DNA of 48,223 nucleotides from an uncultured Clostridium sp. Its GTDB lineage: Bacteria; Bacillota; Clostridia; TANB77; CAG-508. This document shows, in pieces, positions 26,085 to 36,328 of the stretch. Both the position numbers and the translations under genes were made by a program. The notes below the pieces were generated by a model. That model ran no database searches, was not told where the DNA came from, and was given only the letters and a program-made list of their open reading frames with translations. How positions within the stretch are numbered: position 1 is the first letter of the stretch; every line of letters starts with the position of its first letter. The stretch lies in contig USNR01000009.1 in NCBI GenBank assembly GCA_900556135.1, forward strand, positions 1 through 48,223, read 5' to 3'.

Positions 26085-26994
26085 CTTCTTTGCTTTGCTC
26101 TTTTCTTATTTTCTTTATATTTTTTAATCTATTTATTTTCTTTTCCTTTTTGTTTTCTAGTCTATCTGTAACTATGTTTTTTATTAAAATCTTCTTAAGA
26201 GCTTCTTCTTTAACATCAGCAATAAGTGTTCCATCTTTAGCTATGGATACCTTTCCTGATTCTTCCGAAACAACTATAGCAATAGCATCTGATTCTTTAG
26301 AAACTCCAACAGCTGCTCTATGTCTTGTTCCTAATTCTTTTGATATATCTCTATTATTAGCCAATGGTAAAATACATGCTGCTGCAACTATTTTATTATT
26401 TGCAATAACAACAGCTCCATCATGTAATGGCGTTTTTGGTACAAATATATTAACCAATAATTGTGGAGATATTTCAGAGTTCATTTCTATTCCGGTTGAT
26501 ACTATATCATCAATCTTAATATCTCTTTCTAATACAATCAAAGCTCCTGTTTTTGTTTTTGCCATTTCTTGAACAGCTATAACTATTTTATATATATCTT
26601 CTTTTGTTCTTGTTGCAATGTCTTTGTTCATTCCAAAAAAATTTACAAATTTATTTGTTCCTATCTGTTCTAATGCTCTCCTTATTTCTGGTTGAAATAT
26701 AACAATCAGTGCTAGAACTCCAGAAGGTAATATTGCTGTTAATATAGAATGAACAGCTGTTAAATGTAACACGTCACTTAGCCAGGTGATTACTATTATT
26801 GTTAGAATTCCTTTAGCCAACTGCATTACTCTAGAGTTTTTTGCAATTTTAAACATATAAATTATTATAAATAATACTATGGTTACATCTAGCACTACTG
26901 AAATTAGCTTTACTGGATATTGATATAATTCATACAAGTATTGTATTATGTTTTGCCATATCATTGACATACTCAATATAAAATTATTTATCAT
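26077..26994 (-). CDS. cdaA: Diadenylate cyclase CdaA
   Basis: 305 residues. Three N-terminal membrane helices within residues 1-90 are followed by the DisA_N catalytic domain, with LHDGAVVIANNKI near residue 187 and LGTRHRAAVG near 221, the DGA and RHR motifs that bind ATP and metal. The product is cyclic di-AMP, which controls potassium and osmolyte uptake and cell-wall homeostasis. A basic Lys-rich tail follows. The stop overlaps truA. GGAGATAAG precedes the ATG. The usual partner gene cdaR is not adjacent. Confidence 0.93.
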   Translation of the reverse strand: MINNFILSMSMIWQNIIQYLYELYQYPVKLISVVLDVTIVLFIIIYMFKIAKNSRVMQLAKGILTIIVITWLSDVLHLTAVHSILTAILPSGVLALIVIFQPEIRRALEQIGTNKFVNFFGMNKDIATRTKEDIYKIVIAVQEMAKTKTGALIVLERDIKIDDIVSTGIEMNSEISPQLLVNIFVPKTPLHDGAVVIANNKIVAAACILPLANNRDISKELGTRHRAAVGVSKESDAIAIVVSEESGKVSIAKDGTLIADVKEEALKKILIKNIVTDRLENKKEKKINRLKNIKKIRKEQSKEDE

Positions 26995-27072
26995 CTTATC
27001 TCCTTCTTTTCCTCTTTTTTATTTTGAATATACTATTTTTCTTACTGCCACTTATTTCTCTAATTGTTGTTA

Positions 27073-27189
27073 TTAATGTAATAAGTAATAAATCAATGTT
27101 CCAGCTACTGCGACCACCATTAGTACAGCTAATATTGCAGCCATCACTTTTACAATTATTTCATTTATATCATGTTTCTTTTTAGACAT
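27073..27189 (-). CDS. Small membrane protein (38 aa)
   Basis: 38 residues beginning MSKKKHDINEIIVKVMAAIL, followed by one hydrophobic helix (AAILAVLMVVAVAGTLIYYLL) ending at the C-terminus. AAAGGAGAACAGAA directly precedes the ATG, a strong site. It lies between the GH15 gene and cdaA on the same strand. I do not recognise its family. The size, basic N-terminus and clean signal support a real gene. Confidence 0.7.
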   Translation of the reverse strand: MSKKKHDINEIIVKVMAAILAVLMVVAVAGTLIYYLLH

Positions 27190-27215
27190 TTCTGTTCTCC
27201 TTTCAAATATTGCAC

Positions 27216-29184
27216 TTATTTTTTCATAAATTCAGTTATTGCTATTATGTACATTGCATGAGACCAACCGAAGTCCAATTACCCAATTAGATTTCATTGT
27301 ACTGTTGTCTACTTGTTCTGCTAAAAAGCCTAAATCTGTAGCACTATTAGTTACGAAATTTATACATTCCTTTGCTTTCTTTCTTTCTCCTGCTTTCATG
27401 TAATATAAAGCCATCCATAAAGTTGCTATTGGCCAAGGATTTGCTCCTTGCATATAACTATCTTCTTCAAATCTTATGTATCCCCCCGTATATGTTCTTA
27501 ATGTCATATTCATCTTTTCTACTGTATTTAAAATTTTCTTTTCTTTTGCACCAAATAACTCAAATGGTGTTACTGCACCAATCATGCTAACATCCATTTT
27601 ACCATCTTTGCTATTTCTATGCAATACTTTTGTACTTTCATCATACAAATTAGATGCTATATATTTTTTTATTTTCTCCATTTCTTCTTTCATTTTTTTA
27701 GTGTTTTTAATTATTTGCTCAACTTTTAGCCTATTTTCTTGATATTTCGTTTTAGCAATTTCATACATATTTATCATAGAATTAAATGCTGCATAGATAC
27801 TGGCTAGTGAGTATAAATGAACACCTTCATTCATTTCCCACAAATCATAACTTAAGTGTTTATATATTTCATCTTTTTGCTTTCCATCTTCTCTGGCTTT
27901 CTCTTCAATCTCCTTTTTTACCACATCTATTTCTTCTTTTTCGTCAAAAACTACAGATAAATATTTAAACAAGAAGTGCATTGCATTTTCGCACATTTTC
28001 AAATTATCTAATACAAATTTTTCATCTTTTGTAATTTTATAATGCTCATTAATTCCATAAATTACACTAGATGTTTCATCTATCTGGTATCCCCAGCATG
28101 GTGCTAACTTACCATCTGTATAAAATCGTTGTTCCCACATTCCATTTTTACTTTGTGTATTTTTACAGAACACTTTATAAAACTTTTCTGTTTCTTTTTT
28201 CATTCCAAGCTCATCAAACGCCTTTGTTATAAAAACAGCATCTCTTGGCCAACAATATGAATATCTACCACATCTAGATAGCCTTTCATCAATTTCTATT
28301 GTAGCTGCAATTCCACCTGTTTCTTCATTTTGCAATAAAGGAAATAACAATATTGTTCGATTATATATATTTTTCATTCTTTCTATTGTGCTTTCAGAAA
28401 ATTCAGAAAATTCTATTTGTTTATGGCTTTCTAAATACTTTAACCAATACTTCTTTGTTATACCATATTGTTTGTTTTCATCTATCTTTTTTAAGCCTTC
28501 TATCTTTTCTTCTAAATCTTCATTACTCTTTAAGTCTTGATTTGCTTCTACTAATATATATATATTAATTTCTTTTTCTTCTCCTGGCTTTAACGTTCCT
28601 ATTTCATAACTTATAGCAGAATCATTTGACATTCCTATATAGTCTTTGTCTTCTAAAATACCACTACTTATATAATTTTTTGTATCGTTTATTCTGTGCC
28701 CATTTATTTCATTTTTCGAAAAAGTAACAAATGAATAATCGTGTCCATATTGAATTAGCCCATTTGGTATTACCTTTGCAGATATCATGTTATTGTCATT
28801 AGAAAGAAGTTTTGAATTTATAAGGAAATTGATTTTTAAATCAACTTTATTATTGTTTTTTAGAACATACTTTCTAATCAAAACATTTTCTTTCATCATT
28901 CCATAATCCGTTTGAGATATCTTTAGATTAAAATATGTATTTTCTATCTCTGTTTTCAATATGTTTGTATTTTCAACATATTCTTGACTATATTTGTTAT
29001 TTATATCTTCGTGTAAATAAATAATTGATGAATCATTTATTTTAACTCCAACTCTATAAAAATCAATAAATTGTTTAAAATCGACATTTGGGTAATATAA
29101 TCTTAATAGTTCTCCTCTTTTACTAAGTGTAGCTCTTATATTTTTATTTCCCACTATAGCATCATTATAATACTTTTGTTCCAT
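27216..29184 (-). CDS. Glycoside hydrolase family 15 (glucoamylase-like), C-terminus reached by +1 frameshift
   Basis: 655 residues from the ATG at 29184, chosen for AAAGGAAAGAAGAT upstream. The N-terminal beta-sandwich is followed by an (alpha/alpha)6 barrel with RCGRYSYCWPRDAVF near residue 300 and WGYQIDETSSVIYGI near 365 (likely catalytic Glu), typical of GH15 enzymes that release glucose or trehalose units from glucans. Near the end the zero frame goes CTT CGG TTG and gives an unrelated tail. Skipping C27270 gives LGWSHAMYIIAITEF, the conserved GH15 terminus, and stops at TAA 27216. No signal peptide is present, so it acts in the cytoplasm. Confidence 0.88.
27267..27273 (-). other. CGG +1 frameshift site in the GH15 gene
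   Basis: On the minus strand CTT C GGT TGG TCT CAT, with surplus C at 27270. This is the one site followed by T rather than A after CGG, so the signal appears to be CGG itself. It occurs only 18 codons before the end of the gene. Confidence 0.82.
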
Positions 29185-29203
29185 ATCTTCTTTCCTTTCG
29201 ATA

Positions 29204-30856
29204 TTATTTATTTTCAATAATATCAACAATTTTTCTTTCCAGTTCTTTTACCTTTTCATTTAGCTTACAAACTTCATCATCATTTTCCTCTTTAGATAGA
29301 ACATCTTCCTTTATTATATTTTTCATATCCTCAATTTCTTCTTGTAATGTTTGCATTCTTTCTAGCACTTGTAATCTCAAGAATTTCTTATCTATTGGGT
29401 CTTCAAATTTCTTTTCAATTGTTAAGTGTTCATCTAATGTGTAACATTCTCCATAAGAAGGAATTGTAACTGGAATATTCGTGCTTTCCATAATTTTATC
29501 TTTTAAAACTAATTGTCCACCTGGTTCTCCATGTACTAAAAATATGTGTTTTGGTTTTCTAATAAATGAATATACAAAGTTTAATAGCCATTGTTGATCT
29601 GCATGTCCAGAGTAACCTTCTATATACTCAATTCTAGCATTAACACTAAATTCTTCTCCAAATATTTTTACTTTTTTTGCTCCATCTACAATTGTTCTTC
29701 CTAGTGTCCCTGGTGCTTGATATCCAACAAATAATATTGTACTTTTTGGATTCCATATATTGTGTTTTAGATGATGTTTAATTCTACCAACTTCACACAT
29801 TCCACTTGCAGAAATTATTATTGATGGAATATCACTTTCGTTTAATGCTTTTGATTCGTCTGCCGTTCTGGTAAATTTTAATCCAGGAAACTCTAATGGA
29901 TTATCTCCACTCTTGATTATCTCTTGCGTTTCCTCATCAAATAATTCTGCATTTTCTTTAAAAACTTCCGTTGCTGAAATTGCAAGTGGACTATCAACAT
30001 ACACAGGTACCTTCATTAATTCTTCATATTCTTTTGCAAACTTTGGATCTTTTATTAACTCTTCTTTTATCATATTTAGTTCATACAATATTTCTTGAGT
30101 TCTTCCAACAGCAAATGATGGTATAACAACCGTTCCGCCATTTTCTAATGTTTCTGAAACAATGCTTAAAAATTCTTGTGCTTTATGGTCATTTCCTACA
30201 TGTAATCTATCTCCATAAGTTGATTCCATTACCAAATAATCTGCATCATCAATCATTGTTGGTGAATCTAAAAGTGGAATATCATTATTTCCCAAGTCTC
30301 CTGAGAATACTGTTTTTATTGTTTCGCCATTCTCTTTCACCCAAACTTCTATTATGCTAGAGCCTAACATATGGCCTGCATCATTAAATCTTACATGTAT
30401 GTTTTCATCTATTTCTATTATTTCATCATATTTTACTGGTCTAAATACTTCCAAACATTTTGCCGCTTCCTCTGCCGTATACATTGGCGGAATAGGTTCT
30501 TTCCCTTTTCTTATTCTTTTCTTATTTTTCCATTCATTTTCCATCTCTTGTATATGTCCACTATCTGGTAACATTATAGAACATAAATCGCATGTTGCCT
30601 TTGTAGCATATATCGGATTTCTATACCCCTCATTATATAATTTTGGTATTCTTCCAGAATGATCGATATGTGCATGTGTTAATAGCATGAAATCAATGTC
30701 TTTAACATCATATAAAAATGGGGCTTCATTCTCTAGCTCTTGTTCTGCCTTTCCTTGGTACATACCGCAATCCACTAAAAATTTCTTTCCGGCTCCTTCA
30801 ACTAAAAAGTTTGAACCTGTTACAGTTTTTGCTGCTCCTAAAAAGCTTATATTCAT
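29204..30856 (-). CDS. Metallo-beta-lactamase/beta-CASP ribonuclease-like protein
   Basis: 550 residues. MBL motifs are clear: LLTHAHIDHSGRIP near residue 58, DAGHMLGSS near 162 and FSGDLGN near 182. The beta-CASP part has ESTYGDR, VVIPSFAVGRTQE, IIISASGMCEVGRIKHHL and VHGEPGG with the RMMBL-type GYSGHADQ. These enzymes (CPSF-73/YSH1 relatives) cleave RNA using two zinc ions. The last 80 residues are a predicted coiled coil, an addition to the core. It lies 19 bases upstream of the GH15 gene on the same strand, perhaps co-transcribed. The RNA substrate is unknown. Confidence 0.88.
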   Translation of the reverse strand: MNISFLGAAKTVTGSNFLVEGAGKKFLVDCGMYQGKAEQELENEAPFLYDVKDIDFMLLTHAHIDHSGRIPKLYNEGYRNPIYATKATCDLCSIMLPDSGHIQEMENEWKNKKRIRKGKEPIPPMYTAEEAAKCLEVFRPVKYDEIIEIDENIHVRFNDAGHMLGSSIIEVWVKENGETIKTVFSGDLGNNDIPLLDSPTMIDDADYLVMESTYGDRLHVGNDHKAQEFLSIVSETLENGGTVVIPSFAVGRTQEILYELNMIKEELIKDPKFAKEYEELMKVPVYVDSPLAISATEVFKENAELFDEETQEIIKSGDNPLEFPGLKFTRTADESKALNESDIPSIIISASGMCEVGRIKHHLKHNIWNPKSTILFVGYQAPGTLGRTIVDGAKKVKIFGEEFSVNARIEYIEGYSGHADQQWLLNFVYSFIRKPKHIFLVHGEPGGQLVLKDKIMESTNIPVTIPSYGECYTLDEHLTIEKKFEDPIDKKFLRLQVLERMQTLQEEIEDMKNIIKEDVLSKEENDDEVCKLNEKVKELERKIVDIIENK

Positions 30857-30898
30857 TTGTATCTCCTTCCCTTTTCTTTTTTATATTGTATATCTTTG

Positions 30899-32587
30899 TT
30901 ACAAAAATAATGCTATCTTTTTGTTTGTTTTTATATTTAATAACTCTAAATTATTCACGCTTGCTTGATGAACTTCTTCTTCCGACTTATAATCATACAA
31001 GCTTATTAAAATATTATATTCTTTATGCTTGCTATCTTCTTGAGTCTTCCCTTCGCTAACTCTTGTTATTTTTAAATGTATTTTTTCAAGGTCTACTATT
31101 CTACTTTCAAATACATATTTTAAAGTATTATAACACAAGCTTACACTATTCGAAATGTTTTCTATTATGTTTTTATCTATACTTTTGTCAATCAACATGT
31201 TCATTACTTCTTTTACATTCTCTCTTAATTCTGGGACATCCTTGATTTGTTGTAATTCATTTATTGGTAATACACAATAATATCTGAAATCATAAATTAG
31301 TTTAATGATTTCCTCTCTTGTTTCCGCTGATTCAATTTTAACTTTCAAACATTTTAAAAATTCTATTTGTATAGCTTTCATAATGTCTTCTGAAAAATCC
31401 TTATTTTCAGAATCTACTATTTTTTGTAGATTTGAACATTCTTTTTTTAGTTTTTCTGTTTCTTTAATATATTCTTTAGGCTCCAATAATTTATTTAAAT
31501 ATTTATATTCTTTTAATAATTGTGCACGTTCCCCTTCAATTATTGTATCCAAATGACTTATGCTAAATATTTTCTTTTCATTTGGCAATTTTGAATTTCT
31601 TTTATTATATTCATCTTCCAGTAACTCTTTGTTATTTAACAATTTATCTGTTGTCTTTATTTTTTCATTTATTTTTTTCTTTTCTTTAGATACAACATCT
31701 AAAAATGCCTTTTTATCTTGCATTAACTCTAATTGTTCTTTGTTATTCTCCAATTTATGTTCTATTTGATATTTAACTTCTATATCCTCTTTTATAAGAT
31801 TCGAATATATAATTATATTTATATATTTTAATAATTTTGAAACCTTTTCTTTTAAAAATATAGATTCTAAAGCTTCTGCGATTATATTGCTTGAAGCATT
31901 GTCTTCCTTTATTAATTTTGAAGTATTATCTGTCTTTTCATTGTTTAAATTTTCTAGGTTTTTTTCTTGTAATTTATCTTTTGTTTCTATTTTTTCTATT
32001 TTATTGTCTGTTAACATTAAAATATTCTGATATATCAAATTAATATCTATATTTTCAATATCATTTACATTGCTTGTCCATGACCACCCATTAAAGTCTC
32101 TAATCACTTCCGACTTGCTCATAGCAATGCCATCTATTATAAATTCTCGTGTTGCTCTATTTATTTCAGTGTCCTGCTCGTTAGAATCAAGTTGGCTGTA
32201 ATACTTATACAGTCTATACTCTTCATTTAGTTTTATTAATGAATATAATATATCTTTTTCATTTGCATATACAACAATTCTGCCAGTTGCTATATCAACT
32301 ATACAATTCTTTTTTGCCTCTTCTAGCATTTTACTATTTTCTGTTTTAGGCGTTACTGTTTCTAGGTACTCACACTCTTCTCTTATTATATTCAAGATTC
32401 TTTCTATAAACTCTTTTTTAGTTTCAGCCATCGGCTTAACCTTATAATAGTCTTCATACGAGTTTTCTATTTTGTATAGCATGCTTAGCAATAAATTTTT
32501 TGTTTCACTAGAAAAATCCTTCTTTTCTAGTATTTTTTCTAAGCTTTCATTATAATTTTCTCTTGTTTGTTTTGAGAATATATTCAT
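30899..32587 (-). CDS. Large coiled-coil protein of unknown function
   Basis: 562 residues from the ATG at 32587 (GGAGAGAAGTG upstream). A GTG one codon earlier is the only alternative. The N-terminal 190 residues are mixed, with a conserved-looking stretch (FIIDGIAMSKSEVIRDFNGWSW). The centre (about 260-400) is long charged helix, likely coiled coil. There is no membrane segment, P-loop or catalytic motif. It lies 16 bases after ftsK and before the MBL gene. I do not recognise its family. Confidence 0.6.
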   Translation of the reverse strand: MNIFSKQTRENYNESLEKILEKKDFSSETKNLLLSMLYKIENSYEDYYKVKPMAETKKEFIERILNIIREECEYLETVTPKTENSKMLEEAKKNCIVDIATGRIVVYANEKDILYSLIKLNEEYRLYKYYSQLDSNEQDTEINRATREFIIDGIAMSKSEVIRDFNGWSWTSNVNDIENIDINLIYQNILMLTDNKIEKIETKDKLQEKNLENLNNEKTDNTSKLIKEDNASSNIIAEALESIFLKEKVSKLLKYINIIIYSNLIKEDIEVKYQIEHKLENNKEQLELMQDKKAFLDVVSKEKKKINEKIKTTDKLLNNKELLEDEYNKRNSKLPNEKKIFSISHLDTIIEGERAQLLKEYKYLNKLLEPKEYIKETEKLKKECSNLQKIVDSENKDFSEDIMKAIQIEFLKCLKVKIESAETREEIIKLIYDFRYYCVLPINELQQIKDVPELRENVKEVMNMLIDKSIDKNIIENISNSVSLCYNTLKYVFESRIVDLEKIHLKITRVSEGKTQEDSKHKEYNILISLYDYKSEEEVHQASVNNLELLNIKTNKKIALFL

Positions 32588-32606
32588 CACTTCTCTCCTT
32601 TTATCC

Positions 32607-34958
32607 TTAAGAATTTAGTTCTTCCCAACGCTCTTTTGTCATAAGAACCTCTCTTGGCTTACTTCCTTGGTATCCAGATATTATTCCTCTTTCTTCCATT
32701 TGATCTATTATTCTTCCAGCTCTAGCATAACCTACCTTAAATCTTCTTTGGATAAACGACGTTGATGCTTGTCCAGTTTCAACAACAGTTTGGATTGCTT
32801 CATTTAATAGTGGATCTGTTTCGTCATCACCACCCAAATCTGCCTCTTCTATTTCTTTATCCGTACTATTAGCTTTTTCTATACTTTCTAATATATCTTC
32901 ACTATACGTTGCTTCACCATTAGCTTTTACAAAGTCAACAAGCTTTTCTACTTCCTTGTCTGTAATAAATGCTCCTTGTATTCTGGTTGGTTTTGGTGCT
33001 CCCGTTGGAAAAAATAGCATATCTCCTTTTCCTAAAAGTTTTTCTGCTCCAACTTGGTCTAATATCGTTCTAGAGTCTACTTGTGATGATACAGCAAATG
33101 CTATTCTAGATGGAATGTTTGCCTTAATTAATCCTGTAATTACATCTACAGATGGACGTTGTGTAGCTATTACTAAATGCATTCCAGCTGCTCTAGCTTT
33201 TTGTGCTAGTCTACATATTGCATCTTCAACATCATTTTTAGCTACCATCATCAAATCAGCAAGCTCGTCAATTATTATAACAATGTGTGGAAGTTTTCCA
33301 AAGTTTTCGTCATTTTCTACTGCCTCGTTATATCCCTTTAAATCTCTAACTCCTTTTGCAGCAAACATTGAATACCTATTCTCCATTTCCTGAACAGCCC
33401 ACGCAAGTGCTCCTGCTGCTTTTTTAGGATCTGTTACAACTGGAATTAATAAATGTGGAATACCATTATAAACAGAAAGTTCAACGATTTTTGGATCCAC
33501 CATTACAAGTTTTACTTCACTAGGCTTTGCCTTGTATATAATACTTGCAATTAAGGTGTTTATACAAACACTCTTTCCAGAGCCAGTCGCCCCCGCAATC
33601 ATAACATGTGGCATTTTTGCTATATCAGCAATTATTTCTGTTCCTGATACATCTTTTCCTAATGCTACTGCTAGTTTAGATTTATGATTTTTAAAAGCAT
33701 CAGTATCTATTATGTCTCTTAAATGTACTGTTTCGCTTTCTTCATTTGGGACCTCAATTCCCACTGCTTGCTTTCCTGGTATTGGTGCTTCTATTCTTAT
33801 AGTTTTAGCTGCTAAATTTAATGCAATATCATCTGCCAAGTTTGCAATCTTACTTACCCTTACCCCTTCTGCTGGTTTAAGTTCATATCTTGTTATTGCA
33901 GGTCCTACTGAAACATTTTCTACCTTTGCAGATACTCCAAAACTATATAATGTTTTTTGTAATTTAGATGCCGTATCTGTTAATGCTTTCTTTCCACCCT
34001 TTAACGTTTTCTTTTCTCCCTCACTTAGCAATGTTAATGGTGGAAATTCATAATTTTCATCTTCAACCGTAATTGTATGTTGCAGTTGTAGAACCTCTTT
34101 TGTCTTTTCTTCTTTTTGTTCTTGCTCCTTCTTAAATAAAGGTTCCTCTATAAACTCTGGTGCCTGCTCTGGAATACTATTTCCGCTTTTTTCATGTCCT
34201 CTTATTTTTGCTAATTTTGATAATTTAGACTCTTTCTTTTCACTTGTCTTTTCTTCTTTGTCATTCAAATTAATTTGCAATTGCTCCACATCTAATGCTG
34301 CTTGCTCTTTTTCTGCAAGTTCTCTTAACCTTCTCTCTTTTTTTGTCTCCACTTTTTCTTTAGGTTCTGATTTTTCTACTTCTTTATATCTCTTTGCTTT
34401 TCTTTCCTTTGCAGCATTCTTCTCTTCTATAAATTCCGTTATACCATTAGCAATATCTATTCCAAACATAGATATTAACAGTACCAAAATAATTCCTATT
34501 GATACAATTACTGTTGCCATTTTCCCTAACAGATTAATTAATGGTAGAGCAAATATCATTCCTACTGCTCCTCCACCAATATTTTTTGCTCCTAAGTTGT
34601 ACGACTGAGCTAGTACGTCTTGAAATTCTTTTTCCTCTATTATAATTTTTCCATTTGAAATCTCATAAACATTCATAATAATGGATACTGCTAATAATAA
34701 TAATGAAAATTGAACAATTTTTCCTCCCCAGTTGTTTTCACCTTGATATGCTATGTAAATAGCCATTACAAAAACGCCCACAGGTAAAATGTATTTCACA
34801 TATCCCATTATTCCTCCTAAAAAAGGACTTAACGTTTCTCCAATAAATCCTGAATTAGTATATATTAAAACAGCCAGTACAATACTAGCTATAATCATAA
34901 CTGCCACAATTACATTTATATTTGTTGTTTTTTTCTTTTTTCTTCCTCTTTTAGCCAC
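32607..34958 (-). CDS. ftsK: DNA translocase FtsK/SpoIIIE
   Basis: 783 residues. Four N-terminal membrane helices (residues 13-165) anchor it at the septum. A Lys/Glu-rich linker follows, then the RecA-like motor with Walker A GATGSGKSVC near residue 455 and Walker B VIIIDELADLMM near 565, and the C-terminal gamma winged helix (FKVGYARAGRIIDQMEERGIISGYQGSKPR) that reads orientation sequences. It pumps chromosomal DNA through the closing division or sporulation septum. Sigma-K in the same window suggests a spore-former, where this gene would be named spoIIIE. Confidence 0.95.
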   Translation of the reverse strand: MAKRGRKKKKTTNINVIVAVMIIASIVLAVLIYTNSGFIGETLSPFLGGIMGYVKYILPVGVFVMAIYIAYQGENNWGGKIVQFSLLLLAVSIIMNVYEISNGKIIIEEKEFQDVLAQSYNLGAKNIGGGAVGMIFALPLINLLGKMATVIVSIGIILVLLISMFGIDIANGITEFIEEKNAAKERKAKRYKEVEKSEPKEKVETKKERRLRELAEKEQAALDVEQLQINLNDKEEKTSEKKESKLSKLAKIRGHEKSGNSIPEQAPEFIEEPLFKKEQEQKEEKTKEVLQLQHTITVEDENYEFPPLTLLSEGEKKTLKGGKKALTDTASKLQKTLYSFGVSAKVENVSVGPAITRYELKPAEGVRVSKIANLADDIALNLAAKTIRIEAPIPGKQAVGIEVPNEESETVHLRDIIDTDAFKNHKSKLAVALGKDVSGTEIIADIAKMPHVMIAGATGSGKSVCINTLIASIIYKAKPSEVKLVMVDPKIVELSVYNGIPHLLIPVVTDPKKAAGALAWAVQEMENRYSMFAAKGVRDLKGYNEAVENDENFGKLPHIVIIIDELADLMMVAKNDVEDAICRLAQKARAAGMHLVIATQRPSVDVITGLIKANIPSRIAFAVSSQVDSRTILDQVGAEKLLGKGDMLFFPTGAPKPTRIQGAFITDKEVEKLVDFVKANGEATYSEDILESIEKANSTDKEIEEADLGGDDETDPLLNEAIQTVVETGQASTSFIQRRFKVGYARAGRIIDQMEERGIISGYQGSKPREVLMTKERWEELNS

Positions 34959-35009
34959 TTCTTATCAATCCCTTCTTATGTTATATTTTCAACCAGTATA
35001 ATTTTATAT

Positions 35010-35050
35010 CAAAAACAAAAAAAAGTATATAGTTTTTATATACTTTTTTC
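35010..35050. terminator. Terminator between ftsK and the hendecad protein
   Basis: AAAAAGTATATA, 4-base loop, TATATACTTTTT, flanked by A-rich and T-rich runs, so it can act on either strand. It terminates the minus-strand gene at 35124. Confidence 0.7.
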
Positions 35051-35123
35051 GTTAAATAATAAACTTTTTTACAAATCAATAATTGTATTTTTTAACAATT
35101 TGAAGGTCTAACTATTTTTTTAT

Positions 35124-35591
35124 TTAAGCTAGTCCCACTTTAACTTGTAATTCGTGTATTTTTTCTTCATGCACTTGAAATAATTCTCCTATTTTTTCAG
35201 TTTGCTCATATATAGCATCTATTATTTTTTCTCTTTCAATCGCTATCACTCTTTGTGTTTCTATTCTGCTTTCTTCTTTACACTTCTTTATCATTGCAAT
35301 TACTTCTTCTCTATCTCTCTGTCTTATTGCCTCTGCTTCTGCTTTATCTTGCTGTCTTATTGCTTCTGCTTCTGCTTTATCCTGCTGTCTTATTGCCTCT
35401 AGTTCTGCTTTATCCTGCTGTCTTATTGCCTCTAGTTCTGCTTTATCTTGCTGTCTTATTGCCTCTAGTTCTGCTTTATCTTGCTGTCTTATTGCTTCTG
35501 CCTCTTCCTTATCTTGTCGTCTATATTCCCTTATTTCATCTCTAACTGAATTTATTAACTTAATTATTTCTATTACTCCTTCTTCACTCAT
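35124..35591 (-). CDS. Hendecad-repeat coiled-coil protein
   Basis: 155 residues from the ATG at 35591 (GGGAGGTGACAGTG upstream). GTG starts a little earlier are less likely. The centre is six near-identical 11-residue units of type Q-D-K-A-E-L-E-A-I-R-Q, an 11-residue period that forms a right-handed or straight coiled coil. A short N-terminal helix and a non-repeating C-terminal helix (EKIIDAIYEQTEKIGELFQVHEEKIHEL) flank it. It has no catalytic motif. Repeat number may vary between strains. Function is unknown. Confidence 0.65.
   Translation of the reverse strand: MSEEGVIEIIKLINSVRDEIREYRRQDKEEAEAIRQQDKAELEAIRQQDKAELEAIRQQDKAELEAIRQQDKAEAEAIRQQDKAEAEAIRQRDREEVIAMIKKCKEESRIETQRVIAIEREKIIDAIYEQTEKIGELFQVHEEKIHELQVKVGLA
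35319..35516 (-). repeat. Six tandem 33-bp repeats encoding an 11-residue unit
   Basis: Six in-frame units with few base changes (units differ mainly at Leu/Ala). Tandem arrays of this kind gain and lose units by replication slippage without changing frame. Confidence 0.85.
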
Positions 35592-35831
35592 CACTGTCAC
35601 CTCCCATAAAATATTATTGCTGATAAAATATTTTCATTGTGTCGTCAATAACTTTTCCCCTTACGTTTCTTATGTGATGCAAATATATTATCATCACATT
35701 CATTCTCTGTCAAAGCTATTTAGATGCAAAAAATTGCCTTTTCCACACAAAATTTCACTTATATCTCGCTATATCTCTTTTATACTTATTTTTTCACATC
35801 TTTTTATAAAAATTTAACCACTACACCTTAT

Positions 35832-35866
35832 AAAAAAAGCGCTAATACAATATGTATCAACGCAAT
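35832..35866 (-). terminator. Terminator of the DivIVA-like gene at 35874
   Basis: On the minus strand GCGTTGATAC, loop ATATT, GTATTAGCGC (two wobble pairs), then seven T. It lies 8 bases after the stop codon. The 35601-35831 gap shows only AT-rich sequence. Confidence 0.75.
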
Positions 35867-35873
35867 TCTTATT

Positions 35874-36311
35874 CTATTTAACTTCTTTTCTATTATTCTC
35901 AATAACTTTCAACGCATCTTCTAATGCCACTTGGATGCTTTCTAATATACTATCAGCATACGCCTTAGTTCCATTAGAAATCTCCCTAGCCATATCATTT
36001 GCATTTTCAATTATCTTATTCTTTTGTTCATAAGCTTTTTTCGTAATTTCATGTTCATCAATCATAGAAATAATTCTGTTTTCTGCCTCTTTTACAATTT
36101 CGTCTGCCTCTTCTTCAGCTTTACTAATTATTCTATCATGTTCTTCTTTTATTACCTTTGCCTGTTTAAGCTCTTCAGGTAGTTTTAATCTAATTTCTTT
36201 TATTATTTCCAACATTTCTTCTTTATCTACAATTGCTTTGTGTGAAAATGGAATCTCTTTGCTATTTTCCAGTATATCCTCTATTGTTTCCAATAATGTA
36301 AAAATCTCCAT
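35874..36311 (-). CDS. DivIVA-like coiled-coil protein
   Basis: 145 residues, almost entirely charged helix (IISKAEEEADEIVKEAENRIISMIDEHEITKKAYEQKN), lacking a membrane segment. Proteins of this shape, often annotated as ATPase or V-type ATP synthase subunit-like, sit next to rsmD in many Clostridia. Here the gene follows rsmD by 17 bases. Role unknown; similarity to the true DivIVA at 37267 is limited to helix composition. Confidence 0.6.
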   Translation of the reverse strand: MEIFTLLETIEDILENSKEIPFSHKAIVDKEEMLEIIKEIRLKLPEELKQAKVIKEEHDRIISKAEEEADEIVKEAENRIISMIDEHEITKKAYEQKNKIIENANDMAREISNGTKAYADSILESIQVALEDALKVIENNRKEVK

Positions 36312-36328
36312 TATTATTCATTCCTTTC

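Noticed and set aside
35255..35545. Leu-rich plus-strand frame opposite the hendecad gene
   Set aside because: The apparent Leu/Val repeats are the reverse complement of the 33-bp repeats.
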